Source: Sarcocystis neurona
Taxonomy: Eukaryota > Apicomplexa > Conoidasida > Eucoccidiorida > Sarcocystidae
DNA length: 64,000 nucleotides
Direction: 5' to 3'
Assembly (NCBI GenBank): GCA_000727475.1
Contig: KL647312.1
Location: 1,352,192 to 1,416,191 of the forward strand
The translations under genes and the position numbers were made by a program. How positions within the stretch are numbered: position 1 is the stretch's first letter; each line of letters opens with the position of its first letter. Under the pieces are notes generated by a model. That model was given only the letters and a program-made list of their open reading frames with translations. It did not search any database and was not told the DNA's origin. This document shows positions 1-10,447 of this stretch, one piece after another.

Positions 1-36
1 ACGATTCACTACATTTCAACGCATTTATTCTTTCAG

Positions 37-566
37 TGCTGCCACCTAGGCGGCTCGGCGGTGCTCCATCAAATACTGGAACGAGCTGAGAGAAGTCCTT
101 GGAGTAAGATGGGAAACGCTGCTGCCTTCGTGTACGGCAAGCGTTGATACCTCGCGTCCATACATACGTAGGAAAAAGGAAGGCATTTGAATGTAATTTA
201 CGACTTCGTATATACGTAGAGATATGCACGCAAATATATACATATATATGTGTGTATATATATATATAGACGAAGAGTCACGCACACGGCATCTTGCGGT
301 ATGTCTAAGTATACGCTCTGGAGTATGCTAAGGGTTTCCACCTAACTCTAACTTCTCGGTTCAACTTTGTAAATAGTGAGAACTTGCGTGGCGTTTGCCT
401 GGTCACTCTACCTAATATGCTGTGCTCTCTGGTTTACCCTCTTCCTCTTTGCCAGCCGCTGGGTTCCACTGCAGCACCCCCTCTTGACGGTGCACTGTTG
501 GCTCTACAGTTGATTGAAGAGGCTTCTGAAGGAGGCAAGCTTACCATACAAGCAATATACAAATAG
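37..566 (+). CDS. Possible 3' end of an unidentified spliced gene (partial)
   Basis: Two short open stretches look like terminal exons of a gene entering from the left edge. The first begins at 37, directly after a pyrimidine-rich acceptor ending TTTCAG at 31-36, and is open to a TGA at 145-147. The second begins at 456 after a strong acceptor (CCTCTTCCTCTTTGCCAG) and ends with TAG at 564-566. Splicing from GTGTAC at 130 to 456 keeps phase 0 and would give a C-terminus ending in LIEEASEGGKLTIQAIYK. No family was recognised. The second stretch is also open on the opposite strand (from 537 leftwards), so strand is not certain. The donor at 130 is not a good consensus, and the first exon could simply end at its own TGA. 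Confidence 0.35.
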
Positions 567-2052
567 ATATCACTCTAAGAGTATTTGCCGTTTACACGTA
601 AAAAACTGGGAGTACCGTGGTTACTAGGCAAAACCGAGTTCCGCTCGTAACCACGAATGCGCAAGCGAGCGAAGGAAATATACTTGAGACACACGGCTTA
701 CGGATATACAGGGGTGTGACGACATATACACGCTGCCGTGGCTTATGGCGACAAAGAGAGAAACCGTATGCTCCTGAACCATCACAATATTTGAGACCCG
801 TTTGAGTCGTCTGCGGCAGAGGTGAGACTGCGCTTTCGTCTCCGGCGAACTGTGTCAGCTGTTTGAGGGGCTCAATGACCAGAGGGGCCTTGAAAACCAA
901 TACTTACACGAACGACAAAGTGAGAATTCTCTATGGCAGCACTCTTAAAATATTTCATTGCTCACGTGGGATTTCAGGGATCCCAACGTGAGCAAACACA
1001 CCCCTGCAACTCTTGCACTGCGAAACAAGAAATACTCACAAACGCCGGAGGACTTGCACGCAGCCGACGGTACTAGTCTACTAGAGAATCGAAGTGGGGA
1101 ATTCACTTGGGAGACAAAAGGTGAGAATTCGTCTCGGACGCGAAAGGACATGGTAGGTTTTCAGAGTACTGCATTCTGTCTCGCGCGCGCCAACGCATAT
1201 AACGGCCACCCGGTAGCGGGGACAGCTAAATTTCTCAAACGTATGTGTACCATTGAAGGTGCCAGCATTCAACACAGGAACCGAATCGACTATACTAGTT
1301 CCTCCGCGAATATTAATTTCTGATGATCAAAAGGGCCGCGTCAGAGACTTGCTCCCCCAAATCACGCCCGTATTTCGTGTTTTCCTGATAACTGCGACTT
1401 GCCCGCATAACAGCAATTCCACACTCTCACTGAAGAACAGCTGTGCTTCCAAACGAGTCAGCTTCCAGCACGAGAACACAGGCAACTCCCTTTTTCTTCC
1501 AAAAGCTGCACGTATTGCTACGCGTGTCTGCTTAAAGTACGCGTCCAGCAGTGCGCATTAGCAGTGAATCAAGCTCTTCCTCGTAAAGCGTCCCTTTGGA
1601 AAGTGCGAGACAAGTCTTACGTAGAGCTGCACGCACTTTGGCATCAACTCACAAACGCTTGTCTCAAATATCTGCATCTACACACACGTGTGCATACATA
1701 TTTACAAACGTGCCCGAATTATGTAACGGAGTAGGTAGGGGATCCCGTGCCCTTCAACGCAGAAATGGAGGCCAGTGTCTGGGGGTGCGCTGTGCACTCT
1801 GGCAAGGATTCTTCTCTCCCACCAGTCCCACCTTGTCAAACAGGACCGGAACGCGAGGTCGGTGCAAGCAACTGGCCGAGAGATTGCTATGTGAACTACA
1901 CGTTTCTCTGTGCCCTTGTCTCTGCTATTCGTCGCTCGCGGGGCACTCGCCACAAATACAAGTTCTACCGTATGTACAATGTCTGTAGGTTCTGCTTCCT
2001 ATTCCTCTGATAGCTTCCTCGTTTGCTGTGGGCTAGCCAGAAAAAGCGTACT
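567..2052. other. Intergenic, no supported gene
   Basis: No convincing gene was found. Short frames on both strands lack splice support. One ATG-led - strand stretch at 958-908 (MKYFKSAAIENSHFVVR) ends exactly at a consensus GTAAGT donor and could be a first coding exon, but no partner exon was identified. Confidence 0.4.
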
Positions 2053-2316
2053 CTAAACTTTCACTGGAAATCTTCCAGTTCCGCTTTTCTTGGCTTCCTC
2101 TGCACAACTATGAATTCCGGTGTAGCCGCAGGGTTCGCAGTACTTCTTTTTAGAAGTCTCCCAAGTGCCGCACCTTCGGCACACGCACGCTGCCTCACGT
2201 TCATCTCTCCACACCGTAGCACCTCCTACTTGCCCCTCGTTCAGTTTAACTAGGTCACACAACAGCCCAGAATTCACGCACGCGTCTGCTTTTGCCAGTG
2301 GGTAGTGCAGCACCAC
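2053..2316 (-). CDS. Possible zinc-ribbon exon (bL32-like), uncertain
   Basis: An 87-residue - strand frame contains CRRCG, ten residues, then CEPCGYTG. This spacing resembles the CxxC...CxxCG zinc ribbon of bacterial/organellar ribosomal protein bL32. It then runs on through a Lys-rich tail to a stop. The frame has no internal ATG, so it would need an upstream exon, yet the next sequence upstream is the end of the pyruvate kinase frame only 38 bases away. A GTAAAT near the kinase stop could in principle splice into it, making a kinase fusion, but nothing in the sequence requires this. It may also be a chance frame. Confidence 0.2.
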   Translation of the reverse strand: MVLHYPLAKADACVNSGLLCDLVKLNEGQVGGATVWRDEREAACVCRRCGTWETSKKKYCEPCGYTGIHSCAEEAKKSGTGRFPVKV

Positions 2317-2353
2317 GAATTTCTCAGAAGTTTCAGAGGCCTGCGCACAGCCT

Positions 2354-5266
2354 TCACAAGAAGGCCCTTATGCGACACACACTTATTTGTGGGAAAAATT
2401 TACTTGCCACTTGGTGCCGTTCAATTGTCTCCGCGCCCTCCCTCTTCCGTATGTAGAAACCCCCCACTACGACAGCTTTCTCGTCTGCATTTGCGTCTGC
2501 CATGCCTTCTCCAACTAAAAGGGTGGCGGCCTTGGACATCTGGGTACCGAAGGATGGCCCAAAATATCTCCAAGATTTCTCCCTCATCTGCATGTTGATT
2601 GTTTCACCTCCCTTTTCAACTTTTTCTTGCCGCGTTTCCGGGGTGTCCTCTGCCCTGGTTCTGATGCGCACGTTTTCACTCGCCGCTTCGGCAGTACCGA
2701 TAGTTTTGCTCGTTTCTTTTTCTTCATTACCCGTCGATCTCCGTCCTCCTTTCCCTCCCGTTACTCCTTTTTCTTCTTCAGATGTGTCTTCTGGTGCCTC
2801 CCATACTGTCGGGTCCACTACTGGATATATGCCCCAGTGCAACTGCAGCTCCCGCGCCACGTGGGCGGAAGGAGTGACGGCAACGACGGGTACAACAGGA
2901 CGCAACGCAGCGAGGTGTCTCGCTATCTGTCCTGTCTCTTCGAATATGACAATACTTGTGGCTCCGGAAAGACGAGACGCCTGCTCAGCTGCTGCAGCTA
3001 CCCAGCGAGCATCTCCCACCTCCCCGATATTCTCTTTGTTCGCCGCTGATGTGCATGTACGCTGCAACGCACGCATGTCTGTGGTAATTCTGCTGCTCCT
3101 ACCCCTGCTATCTTTCGTGCTGTTGTGACCGGCGCCCACCCAGGACTCACCGCCGACAAATGAGGCAGCAGCTACAGCAGCTGCACGTCGAGCCGCAGCA
3201 GCAAGATCCTCCGCATTCTGTTCTCCCAATTGAGCATCAGAGATCCGTGTAAGCTGCTTGTTCCACGGGAGCTGACCACCTTTCAGCTCTGGAAACAGGT
3301 GTCGCTGTCGCGTGCCTCGGCGCGCACGAAGGTTTGAGTCTAGCAACCGTTCATGTTCCCATACAGAAAGAGCCAACTCTTCCGTCTCGTGCAGGTCCTG
3401 TTCTATCTGTTGCTCCTTCTTTCCGACTTTCTCTCTGTTTTCCCCTAAAGACTGTCTTAGACCCTCTCCAGCTACTTCTCGTGCACCTGCTTGAACGTTT
3501 CCTCGTGCTCCCACTGATGCGAACCGGTTTCCTGCTGCAGCTGCTCTAACCGTTGCATCGTGTTCCTCTCCTCTTCCGGTTGTCGCATCGTGACTTTCCC
3601 AGTCGTCCAAGTGCGCAGCAGCGCTCCTGTCTGATACGTCGCGGCTGCTCATCCGCCCGCTGCTTGTTATTTGGCTGCTGCTGGTGCGCGCTTCCGCACC
3701 ACAGCATGAAGCAATGCGTGCTACCTCCATGTCGACAAGCAGTCTGCGAGTGGCACTCTGCAGTCTCCAGAAATGGGGATCACCTTCTACAGCCCGAATG
3801 CCTTGCAACTGAGTCTTTGCAACATGTGCGGGAGCAGCGCCGGCAGCAGTTTCTCCGCTGAGCATGACTGCGTCTGCTCCATCGTAAACTGCGTTGGCTA
3901 CGTCGGTCAACTCTGCACGTGTCGGAGCAGGCGCATGCGTCATGGAGTCCAGCATCTGCGTGGCAATAACTACAGGCTTTCCGGCTTCTTGGCAGAGCTT
4001 GACGAGTCGCTTCTGCACCACAGGTAGCCAGGCGGCGTGCTCCGCTAGCTCCACACCTAAGTCTCCCCGTGCAACCATCAGGCCGTCAGCCTCCTCTAAA
4101 ATTTCTTCGATGTTTTCTAACGCCAAAGGCTTTTCAATCTTCACTATAACTGCGATTCCGCCTCCTCGCTGCACGTGAGATGACGCAACGGCAGAGAAGG
4201 ACCCCTCATGCGGCTTCACTAAAGGACCACGCAGCCGTCGTTGCTGCTCCATCTCCGTCTCCTTGTCCCCGTTCTCCTGCTGTTCTCTGTGCGGTTGCTG
4301 CTTTTGCGTTGGCGGACGCTGCACAGACTGCTCCTTGTCGTACACAGACTGTTCCCCGGCTTCGCTTGTGCTGCCACTTTGGCGCAGCGCGGTTTCGCTG
4401 CCCGTGCTGCTGTTGAGTGTCCTGCTGCTACTGTTTGACGTGCTGCTGCTATCGCAGGTGCCGGCGGTGTCCTTCGCAAGGAGTGCCACGTGCGCGCGCA
4501 GTTCCTTTCGTAGCTCTCTTACGTCTTCAGCTCTCTGGACAAACGACAGAGCTATCCAGTCGACGCCCCAGCCTGCCACCAGTCGTGCGAGTTCTCTGTC
4601 CCGAGCAGATAACGCGGAGAGAGGCAGAGCAGCAGCGGGAATATTCACGCCTTTCTTTCCAGAGAGAGGTCCTCCCACTGACACAACGCATTCTACACCC
4701 GCGACGCGGTCAGGAAAGGAAGACCCAGACGAGAAACTTTGTGGAAGTTGCTCAGTACGCTGGTGCTGCTGTAGCTCGTGAAACTTATCTTCCCCCTGTC
4801 CGTACTGTTGCTCCTGCTGCGCATTACCCTGCTGTTGCTCCTCCTGCTGGGAAAGCCGCCGGCTTCTCTCGCGCAGCAGTTGCTGATACGTCTCCCTCGA
4901 ACAGTTCAACTGTCTGACTACTTGCAGCTTCAGTTTTCCGTCGTCAAGCAATAATATATCTCCGGCCCGCAAAGCCTGCAGCACCTCTGTATGCTGGGGT
5001 AGGGCGACCCGCTGCTGGTTGCCTAACACAGCAGCAGCATTGTCAATGATGAAAGTGGCGCCTGCGGGAAGAAAAACACTGTCATCTCCTTCGAAGCTGC
5101 CCAGACGAAGTTTCGGACCCGGTAGATCTGCTAGCACCGCGATCGGATGCCCATACTTCCGCTCCACGCGGCGCACGTGCTGCAGCTGTTGGTGCTTCTC
5201 ATGTAGCAGGCCGTGCGAAAGATTTAACCGGAAAACGTCGATGCCACTCAGAAAGAGGCGTTCAAT
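2354..5266 (-). CDS. Pyruvate kinase, main catalytic exon
   Basis: Pyruvate kinase transfers phosphate from phosphoenolpyruvate to ADP. The exon starts at 5266 after acceptor CCCTCTTGCACGCAG and opens with the first barrel strands: RLNLSHG, then LADLPGPKLRLG, then the B-domain. The substrate/metal block is intact near 4040-4150: KIEKPLALENIEEI with the catalytic Lys, then MVARGDLGVEL. IATQMLDSM and DGADAVMLSGETAAG follow. The C-domain is recognisable (SIVIFEETGQIARHLA, then AVVVGG near the end). Several low-complexity inserts rich in Gln, Glu, Arg, Ser and Ala lie within and between these blocks, so this exon alone (970 codons) is about twice a normal kinase. GPKLR has Lys where K+-dependent enzymes have Glu (GPEIR). 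Overall it resembles the bacterial-type second pyruvate kinase (PyKII) of coccidians, which is organellar in Toxoplasma. Location here is inference. Confidence 0.9.
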   Translation of the reverse strand: MERLFLSGIDVFRLNLSHGLLHEKHQQLQHVRRVERKYGHPIAVLADLPGPKLRLGSFEGDDSVFLPAGATFIIDNAAAVLGNQQRVALPQHTEVLQALRAGDILLLDDGKLKLQVVRQLNCSRETYQQLLRERSRRLSQQEEQQQGNAQQEQQYGQGEDKFHELQQHQRTEQLPQSFSSGSSFPDRVAGVECVVSVGGPLSGKKGVNIPAAALPLSALSARDRELARLVAGWGVDWIALSFVQRAEDVRELRKELRAHVALLAKDTAGTCDSSSTSNSSSRTLNSSTGSETALRQSGSTSEAGEQSVYDKEQSVQRPPTQKQQPHREQQENGDKETEMEQQRRLRGPLVKPHEGSFSAVASSHVQRGGGIAVIVKIEKPLALENIEEILEEADGLMVARGDLGVELAEHAAWLPVVQKRLVKLCQEAGKPVVIATQMLDSMTHAPAPTRAELTDVANAVYDGADAVMLSGETAAGAAPAHVAKTQLQGIRAVEGDPHFWRLQSATRRLLVDMEVARIASCCGAEARTSSSQITSSGRMSSRDVSDRSAAAHLDDWESHDATTGRGEEHDATVRAAAAGNRFASVGARGNVQAGAREVAGEGLRQSLGENREKVGKKEQQIEQDLHETEELALSVWEHERLLDSNLRARRGTRQRHLFPELKGGQLPWNKQLTRISDAQLGEQNAEDLAAAARRAAAVAAASFVGGESWVGAGHNSTKDSRGRSSRITTDMRALQRTCTSAANKENIGEVGDARWVAAAAEQASRLSGATSIVIFEETGQIARHLAALRPVVPVVAVTPSAHVARELQLHWGIYPVVDPTVWEAPEDTSEEEKGVTGGKGGRRSTGNEEKETSKTIGTAEAASENVRIRTRAEDTPETRQEKVEKGGETINMQMREKSWRYFGPSFGTQMSKAATLLVGEGMADANADEKAVVVGGFYIRKREGAETIERHQVASKFFPQISVCRIRAFL

Positions 5267-7921
5267 CTGCGTGCAAGAGGGCGCACAACGGCAGCCACGT
5301 AGGAGCCCCACACACGTCAAAAGAAGGAACACGGCAGAAGGGCCGCAGGACAGAGGAAAGAAAGTGTCCTTCCCATCCAGAAAGACGTTCTACGTGTAGG
5401 GGGGACGGGTCGCAGGAAACAGAACAATAGGTCAAACTAAAGGTCGTTAGGTGAAAAAGAAGAAGGCGTGAACGGGAGTGGAGCGCAGCGCGTGAGAGTG
5501 AGTGGTGGTGTGGAACGAAACTGAGAGAGACTCAAACCAAAGGTGGAGGGACGCAGTCAGAAACATGCCGTTAGTCTGCAGCCACAAGCAGCAGCAGAAA
5601 AGCGCACGTAGTCACATGTGTCGACAGCATCAAGAAAAGCAATGCACAGCTGCTGCAGCAGGCGGCATCAGTAGACGCATGCATCAGCAAGGGAAGCCGT
5701 GCTTCTGCACTTCAGCAGAAGCAGCGGAAGTATGCAGTAGTAAACACAGATTAGGGCGTGCGACAGCACCACATCAACGGACACACATGCAACAGCAAGC
5801 AGGTACGGAACAAAAATGTCTGCAACGTCACGAAGGCAAGAGAAAGATTACAGCAGCACCCACACGAGATTCCCACGCATGCGGCCGGACGTACAGGAGA
5901 CCAAAAATATATTTGAGAGGAATATGTCGAAAAGGCAGTTTCGGCCTGCAGAGGCATGCAGCGAGTGCGAGAGAAAGAAAGACCACATGCGACTGGAGAT
6001 GCAGGAACGCAGCAAAGGAAGACAGAAGGGATACGAAAGACGTGCACCAGCGAGTCGCGAGGAGCGAAAGAGCGATATATACTGAAGTGTCACTCTCACC
6101 GACAAAGGTGTGTTCGACCTGTAGAGGTGGCTGCAGCGGCATGCAGCAGAGACCAACTCACCGAGAAGCAGGCAGCGGCACGCAAAAAACGACAGCATAA
6201 CTGTAGCAAGGAAGGGGAGCGGAAAGGGAGGGGGACAGGACGAAAAAGCTAATGAGAGAGAGACGGCGGAAGAGAGGAAGGAGTGAGAAAACGGAGAAGA
6301 CGAAATAGACACAGCGGGAATATCAGAACGGACGGGTCTAGAGAGTGGGAAAAGTGTTGAAAAAGGGGAGAGCGAGACAAGAGAGGAAGTCCTCCCCACA
6401 GAGGAGTGAGAAAGAGCGGAACACGCACAGAGGAGAAGGAGAAGGCATGGAAGGAACTGGAAGAGAGACGGAGAAGCAGATAAAGACAAAGAGAGGAAGA
6501 ACGGAGATGTGACGGGACGAGACAGAAAAGAGGGACTGACGAAGAAAAGGAGGCAAAAGGGAAGACACGGAAGACGCGCGAGGTCAGAAAGGGGAAGCGA
6601 GAAGGAGATCCACAAGTGAGAAGACGGGACAGAGGAACCGAGCGGAAAAGACAGAAATAGTGCGAGAACGGAGGAGAATGAGATAGTAGGGAAGGGATGC
6701 TGCGGGGGACGAAAAGAATTCACTGGAAACGAGGAGGGCAACAACCAATGCAGGCGCTCGACAGAGAGAGCGAGAGACCGCGATGAACGCGCTGTCGCGA
6801 AGGCATCCCGCAGGCAGCGCGTTAGTAGTTTTCAGAGTGAAAAGCGTCGTTTTCGGCGACAACGTTGCACGGTTTTGGAAACAGAGGGCCTCGGTCTTGA
6901 AAATAAGAAGTGTAGTTCTCGAAAGTGTAGGGCATATCCCGCGTGCGACGCGTAGACGGCGGCCGAGACTGCGGGGGTGCGAGAAGAGCGATGTACGTTG
7001 CGGCGTAGAGGAGACAAATACACGCGGGTGTGGGGGTGGGGCAGACAACAAATGGAGAGCGATGCAGCAAGGGAGACACGCAGGTGACACAAAGGGAAGG
7101 ACGTTCTGCGGAGGAAGAAGACAGTGACGAGGAGAACGACACGGAAGAGAAGACGCCACCGGCCAAACGGACTACACGCGAAGAAAAACAGAGGAAACGT
7201 GAGAACAGGGGAGCAAGAAAACCACACGAGCTACAGAACCCTCCCCAGCCCCCCGCAGAGAGGATGGAACTACACCATCTAACTGAGAAGTTCTACGAAT
7301 TGAAACGCGGTACTCGAGACACTGGTGTACATCGGAACACATGTGAAACAACTTCTTCATCCATATACATACGTGGGTACATACCTACATACAAGTGCAC
7401 ACATGCGTCAAATGTGCTCATACACACACACGCATATAGATCCATGTGTGAGTTACGTGTATACGTGTGTGTGCTTGTGTACGACGAGACTCATCATCTT
7501 CCGCTTGAGGACAACGGAGAGAAAGTCAGGATTCTGTACGCGTGCCGGCCCCCACCGCACGTAGAAGAAACAAAGGCTGTTGCTACCTTCAGCAGCCTTT
7601 GGACAGGGACGCTTGTATCCTTTATTATAGGGCACGCACAAGGAATCCTCTTAGACGCTATGCCCCTACGGCGAACATATTCCACAGGGCCCACGCACAT
7701 GTATATGTCCTACGCAAGAACGTGAGATGTAAATATTCCACCACCGTGTGAACACTAGTGACTCTTTGGCTGTTATCCATCCATCCATTACTTGATCCGT
7801 TCGTGCTCTACCACCTGAGGCGCAACAAGGACCATGAGACACAGCGAGAAGGGGACAAAGAGAGACGGCAATGCAGTAGGGGATTCGGCAGCAGCGGCTC
7901 CCATCGCAATAAAAACGTTAC
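5267..7921 (-). other. Intron of pyruvate kinase, 2655 bp, polypyrimidine-rich in sense
   Basis: The donor is GAG|GTAACG at 7921 and the acceptor CACGCAG at 5267. Both flanking exons are in phase 0. Joining them reconstructs the family's N-terminal motif with exactly the expected spacing (TIGPAS, 13 residues ending in SG, then IDVFRLNLSHG). Within the intron, about 5460-7160 is strikingly purine-rich on + (pyrimidine-rich in the sense strand), and about 7360-7460 holds TACATA/CACACA microsatellite. Frames seen here on either strand follow this composition bias and are not taken as genes. Confidence 0.75.
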
Positions 7922-8215
7922 CTCTTCGTAAGTCCAGCTCGCCGGCCCGATGGTGGCTACCTGCTTCGTGTGGGTAAAACGACGCGAATGCTGCCGACCT
8001 CCGTGCTGCTGCGGCGGTTGTTGTGATTGCGGCTCCTTCTCAGCAGCAGCAGCAGTGTCCGCCTCTGCTGCATCAGCAGCAGGACTGCGTCCTGCATGAG
8101 CTCTCGGACTGAGAGCAGTGGTGTACGGTCGGCCTGCGATTGCAGCAGCTGTGTCTTTGAACCCCGCTGCCTCATCAGCTGCTTTAGCAATGGCAGTTTT
8201 CCCATAAATCGCCAT
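7922..8215 (-). CDS. Pyruvate kinase, 5' coding exon (start unresolved)
   Basis: This exon ends with THTKQVATIGPASWTYEE, the canonical N-terminal motif of pyruvate kinase (TKIVATIGPAS), immediately before the GTAACG donor. The given start is the nearest in-frame ATG (MAIYGKTAIAKAADEAAGF). About 75 Ala/Gln-rich residues separate it from the kinase motif. That leader could be an organelle-targeting extension, as in coccidian PyKII, but no clear signal peptide is visible from this Met. The frame stays open upstream to about 10447, and another in-frame ATG (MAASATRPAAFAAF) lies further up, so the true exon may be longer. A possible acceptor, TCCGGCTGCTTCAG, lies just upstream. Confidence 0.65.
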
Positions 8216-10447
8216 TCTGGTGTGCTTCCGTGGTTCATGTGGACGGCTCCCAGCCGCGGCTCTGAAGCAGCCGGAGTGCGAAACGCAGGAGATGGGTTGC
8301 AACCGTGGTAAAGAACTTCCCTGCTGCTGCCGGCTGATCCAGCCCTTCCTCCAGTCTAGTACCCCGGCTGGTTTCTGAGCCAGGAGCCTTGTACAGCGGT
8401 GCCACCAGTGCCGGTGTGACGACCGTCGCTGCTGGACTACGGATGGTGACGAAGCCTCACAGGAGCTTTCTCGAGGTTTCGTTCGAGGACACAGGGGGCG
8501 TCTTGCAGTTGTAAGACTTCTCCACTCAGAAGCACTGGCGGCAGCAGCAGTAGCACACGCATCACAGTATGAAGGTGCAGCAGTCGTGAAGGCACTACAG
8601 TGCAAAGCCGTAAAAGCAGAAGCACGGTAGGCGCTTCGGAGAGGGGCGGCAGCAGCGACAGTTCCTGCGCTACGGCCCGGAGCAGCCGCACGAAGTCCGC
8701 CGTGAATCGCAGCAGCAATACCGGCAACAGCAACACGGCGTGTAACAGTTCTACACACGCCAGCAGCACCGCGAGGGCACCAAAACCTTCCTCCGTCGAG
8801 GTAGAACGCAGCGAAAGCTGCAGGACGTGTTGCGGACGCTGCCATCGGTGGCGCCGCTGGTCTTTTCCTGGGTTCTTTCTGGTTGCTTTTCAGCTGTCCG
8901 TGCACTTCCCGTGCGCTCGCTGTCCACAGTTCTGTTTCGAATGTGGAAGTCGGGCGAGAAGTCGACCGCTGTCCTTCATGTTTCGGAGCAACGGCAGACA
9001 CACTATGCAGAGCAGCTGGTACAGGTCTCCTACCGCTGCTGCCGCCTGCTGCGGCGGCAGCTCGACGGAGAACGCTGATGCTGCTCGGCGTTGCACGAAG
9101 TGTCTGACAAGAACAAGGCGCGCCGGCCGTCGTTGGAAAAGGGGAGATGCTGACGGGGAAGAGTGCATACTTCAGGCAAGTGTTGCGGTGAGGAGACTGC
9201 TGCCTCGCGCGCGTACGTTTGCTCACATTTCCAGAGCATTCAGAGAGAGTTGAATCCGCACAGGGATACCCGGTAAGTGCGCGAGAAGGAACAACTGCGG
9301 AAGCAAGCAGTGGCTTTAAAGGAGGATACGAAAAGCTAAAGACGGGGTCTCCTTGCACACTGGCCGCAGCAGCAAGAAGTGTACGACGAGGCGAAGAAGG
9401 TGCTCTGCGCGGCCGGAAGGGTAGTAGTGAGCTCTCAAGGCCAAAATTAGGGAATACGGACCAGAGAGAAGGCCAGTCACGCACGGAAGGAAACGAAGAC
9501 GACGTACAGGAAGCCGCCGGAAAGCAAGACGAAGATAGTGGGGGGCATGAAGACGGGGACAATGAGGAGCAAAGGAGGAAGCAGAAGGAAGGGAAAGGAG
9601 AGGCAGAGAGGGAGAGAAGGATTCGAAGAAGCAAAAAGAAATCTCGTCCTTGCCGAAACCAGAACAGCATTGTGAGCCTCGAAGCCGGAAGGCCTGGAGC
9701 AGTGGTAGAGTAGAAGGGGATCGACAGATCCCTACATGCATGCAGTGTGTGCAGGTGTGTGAAGGCAGCTCTACGACAAGGAAGCAGAACAAGGTACCTT
9801 TTTATTCTGATTGGTTTTCTAAGACATATATGAGGGGTGTGAAGTCGTTGTCGTGCTCGAAGGTCGGCGCTGCTCCTGCAGATCCTGCCGATGCTGCCGA
9901 TGCTGCCGTCAGTGTTCATCTCGTAGCATCGAGCTGCAGCTGTAGGTGCTACTGTCAGACGGGCCGCTGCGACTTCTGCCGCTGCATGCCACCAGCTGTG
10001 TGCAGAGTTACTCCCGTTCGCAAGAGCCGTGCGGGGCCGCAGAGAGAGCGGTAACAGTGTCGGTGCCCACCCAGAGCACCGAAGCACAGACGATGAAAGG
10101 AAGCTGTTTGATGCGCACAGTAAAACGTCTGCGAAGGACACACGAGACACCACAAGAAGGCTGACCGGGTTTTTTCGACAAACTGTAGTGCTGTTCCGAG
10201 CATAACTGCTCGTCTGTGGTTCAGGGTGTACGGACGTGTTTACATGCAGGACTGCACGCAGAAATGACTGAAGCCCGTGGCTGTGTGGATGGTGAGGTGG
10301 CGAAAGCAAGTACAGGCGCATCAACAGCAGTGCCAGTGGCTGTGACACACAACAGACAAAGCAACGGACTGTACGACGCACAACTGCTGAGAAACTACCA
10401 GCTGGAAGCGCATTCCGGCTTACGTTCCACGACAGAGAAGATCGCAT
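8216..10447 (-). other. Open frame continuous with the kinase 5' exon; coding status unclear
   Basis: This frame has no stop for 2.2 kb and is in register with the kinase exon. Its composition is mixed: Ala/Arg-rich with scattered CAG triplets below about 9.1 kb, then Ser/Pro/Leu-rich sequence that simply reflects a pyrimidine-rich strand at about 9.3-9.7 kb. The far end begins at a non-ATG codon. I read it as promoter and 5' UTR, possibly with more 5' coding sequence in its lower part. Confidence 0.35.

Noticed and set aside
5502..6744. Long frames on both strands within the kinase intron (233 codons on +, 298 codons on -)
   Set aside because: They follow the purine/pyrimidine bias, have no domain, and lie inside an intron defined by exact family spacing on both sides.
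7030..7725. 231-codon + strand frame with a Glu/Lys-rich start
   Set aside because: It runs into a TACATA/CACACA microsatellite and lies inside the kinase intron; the acidic-basic composition reflects GA-rich DNA.
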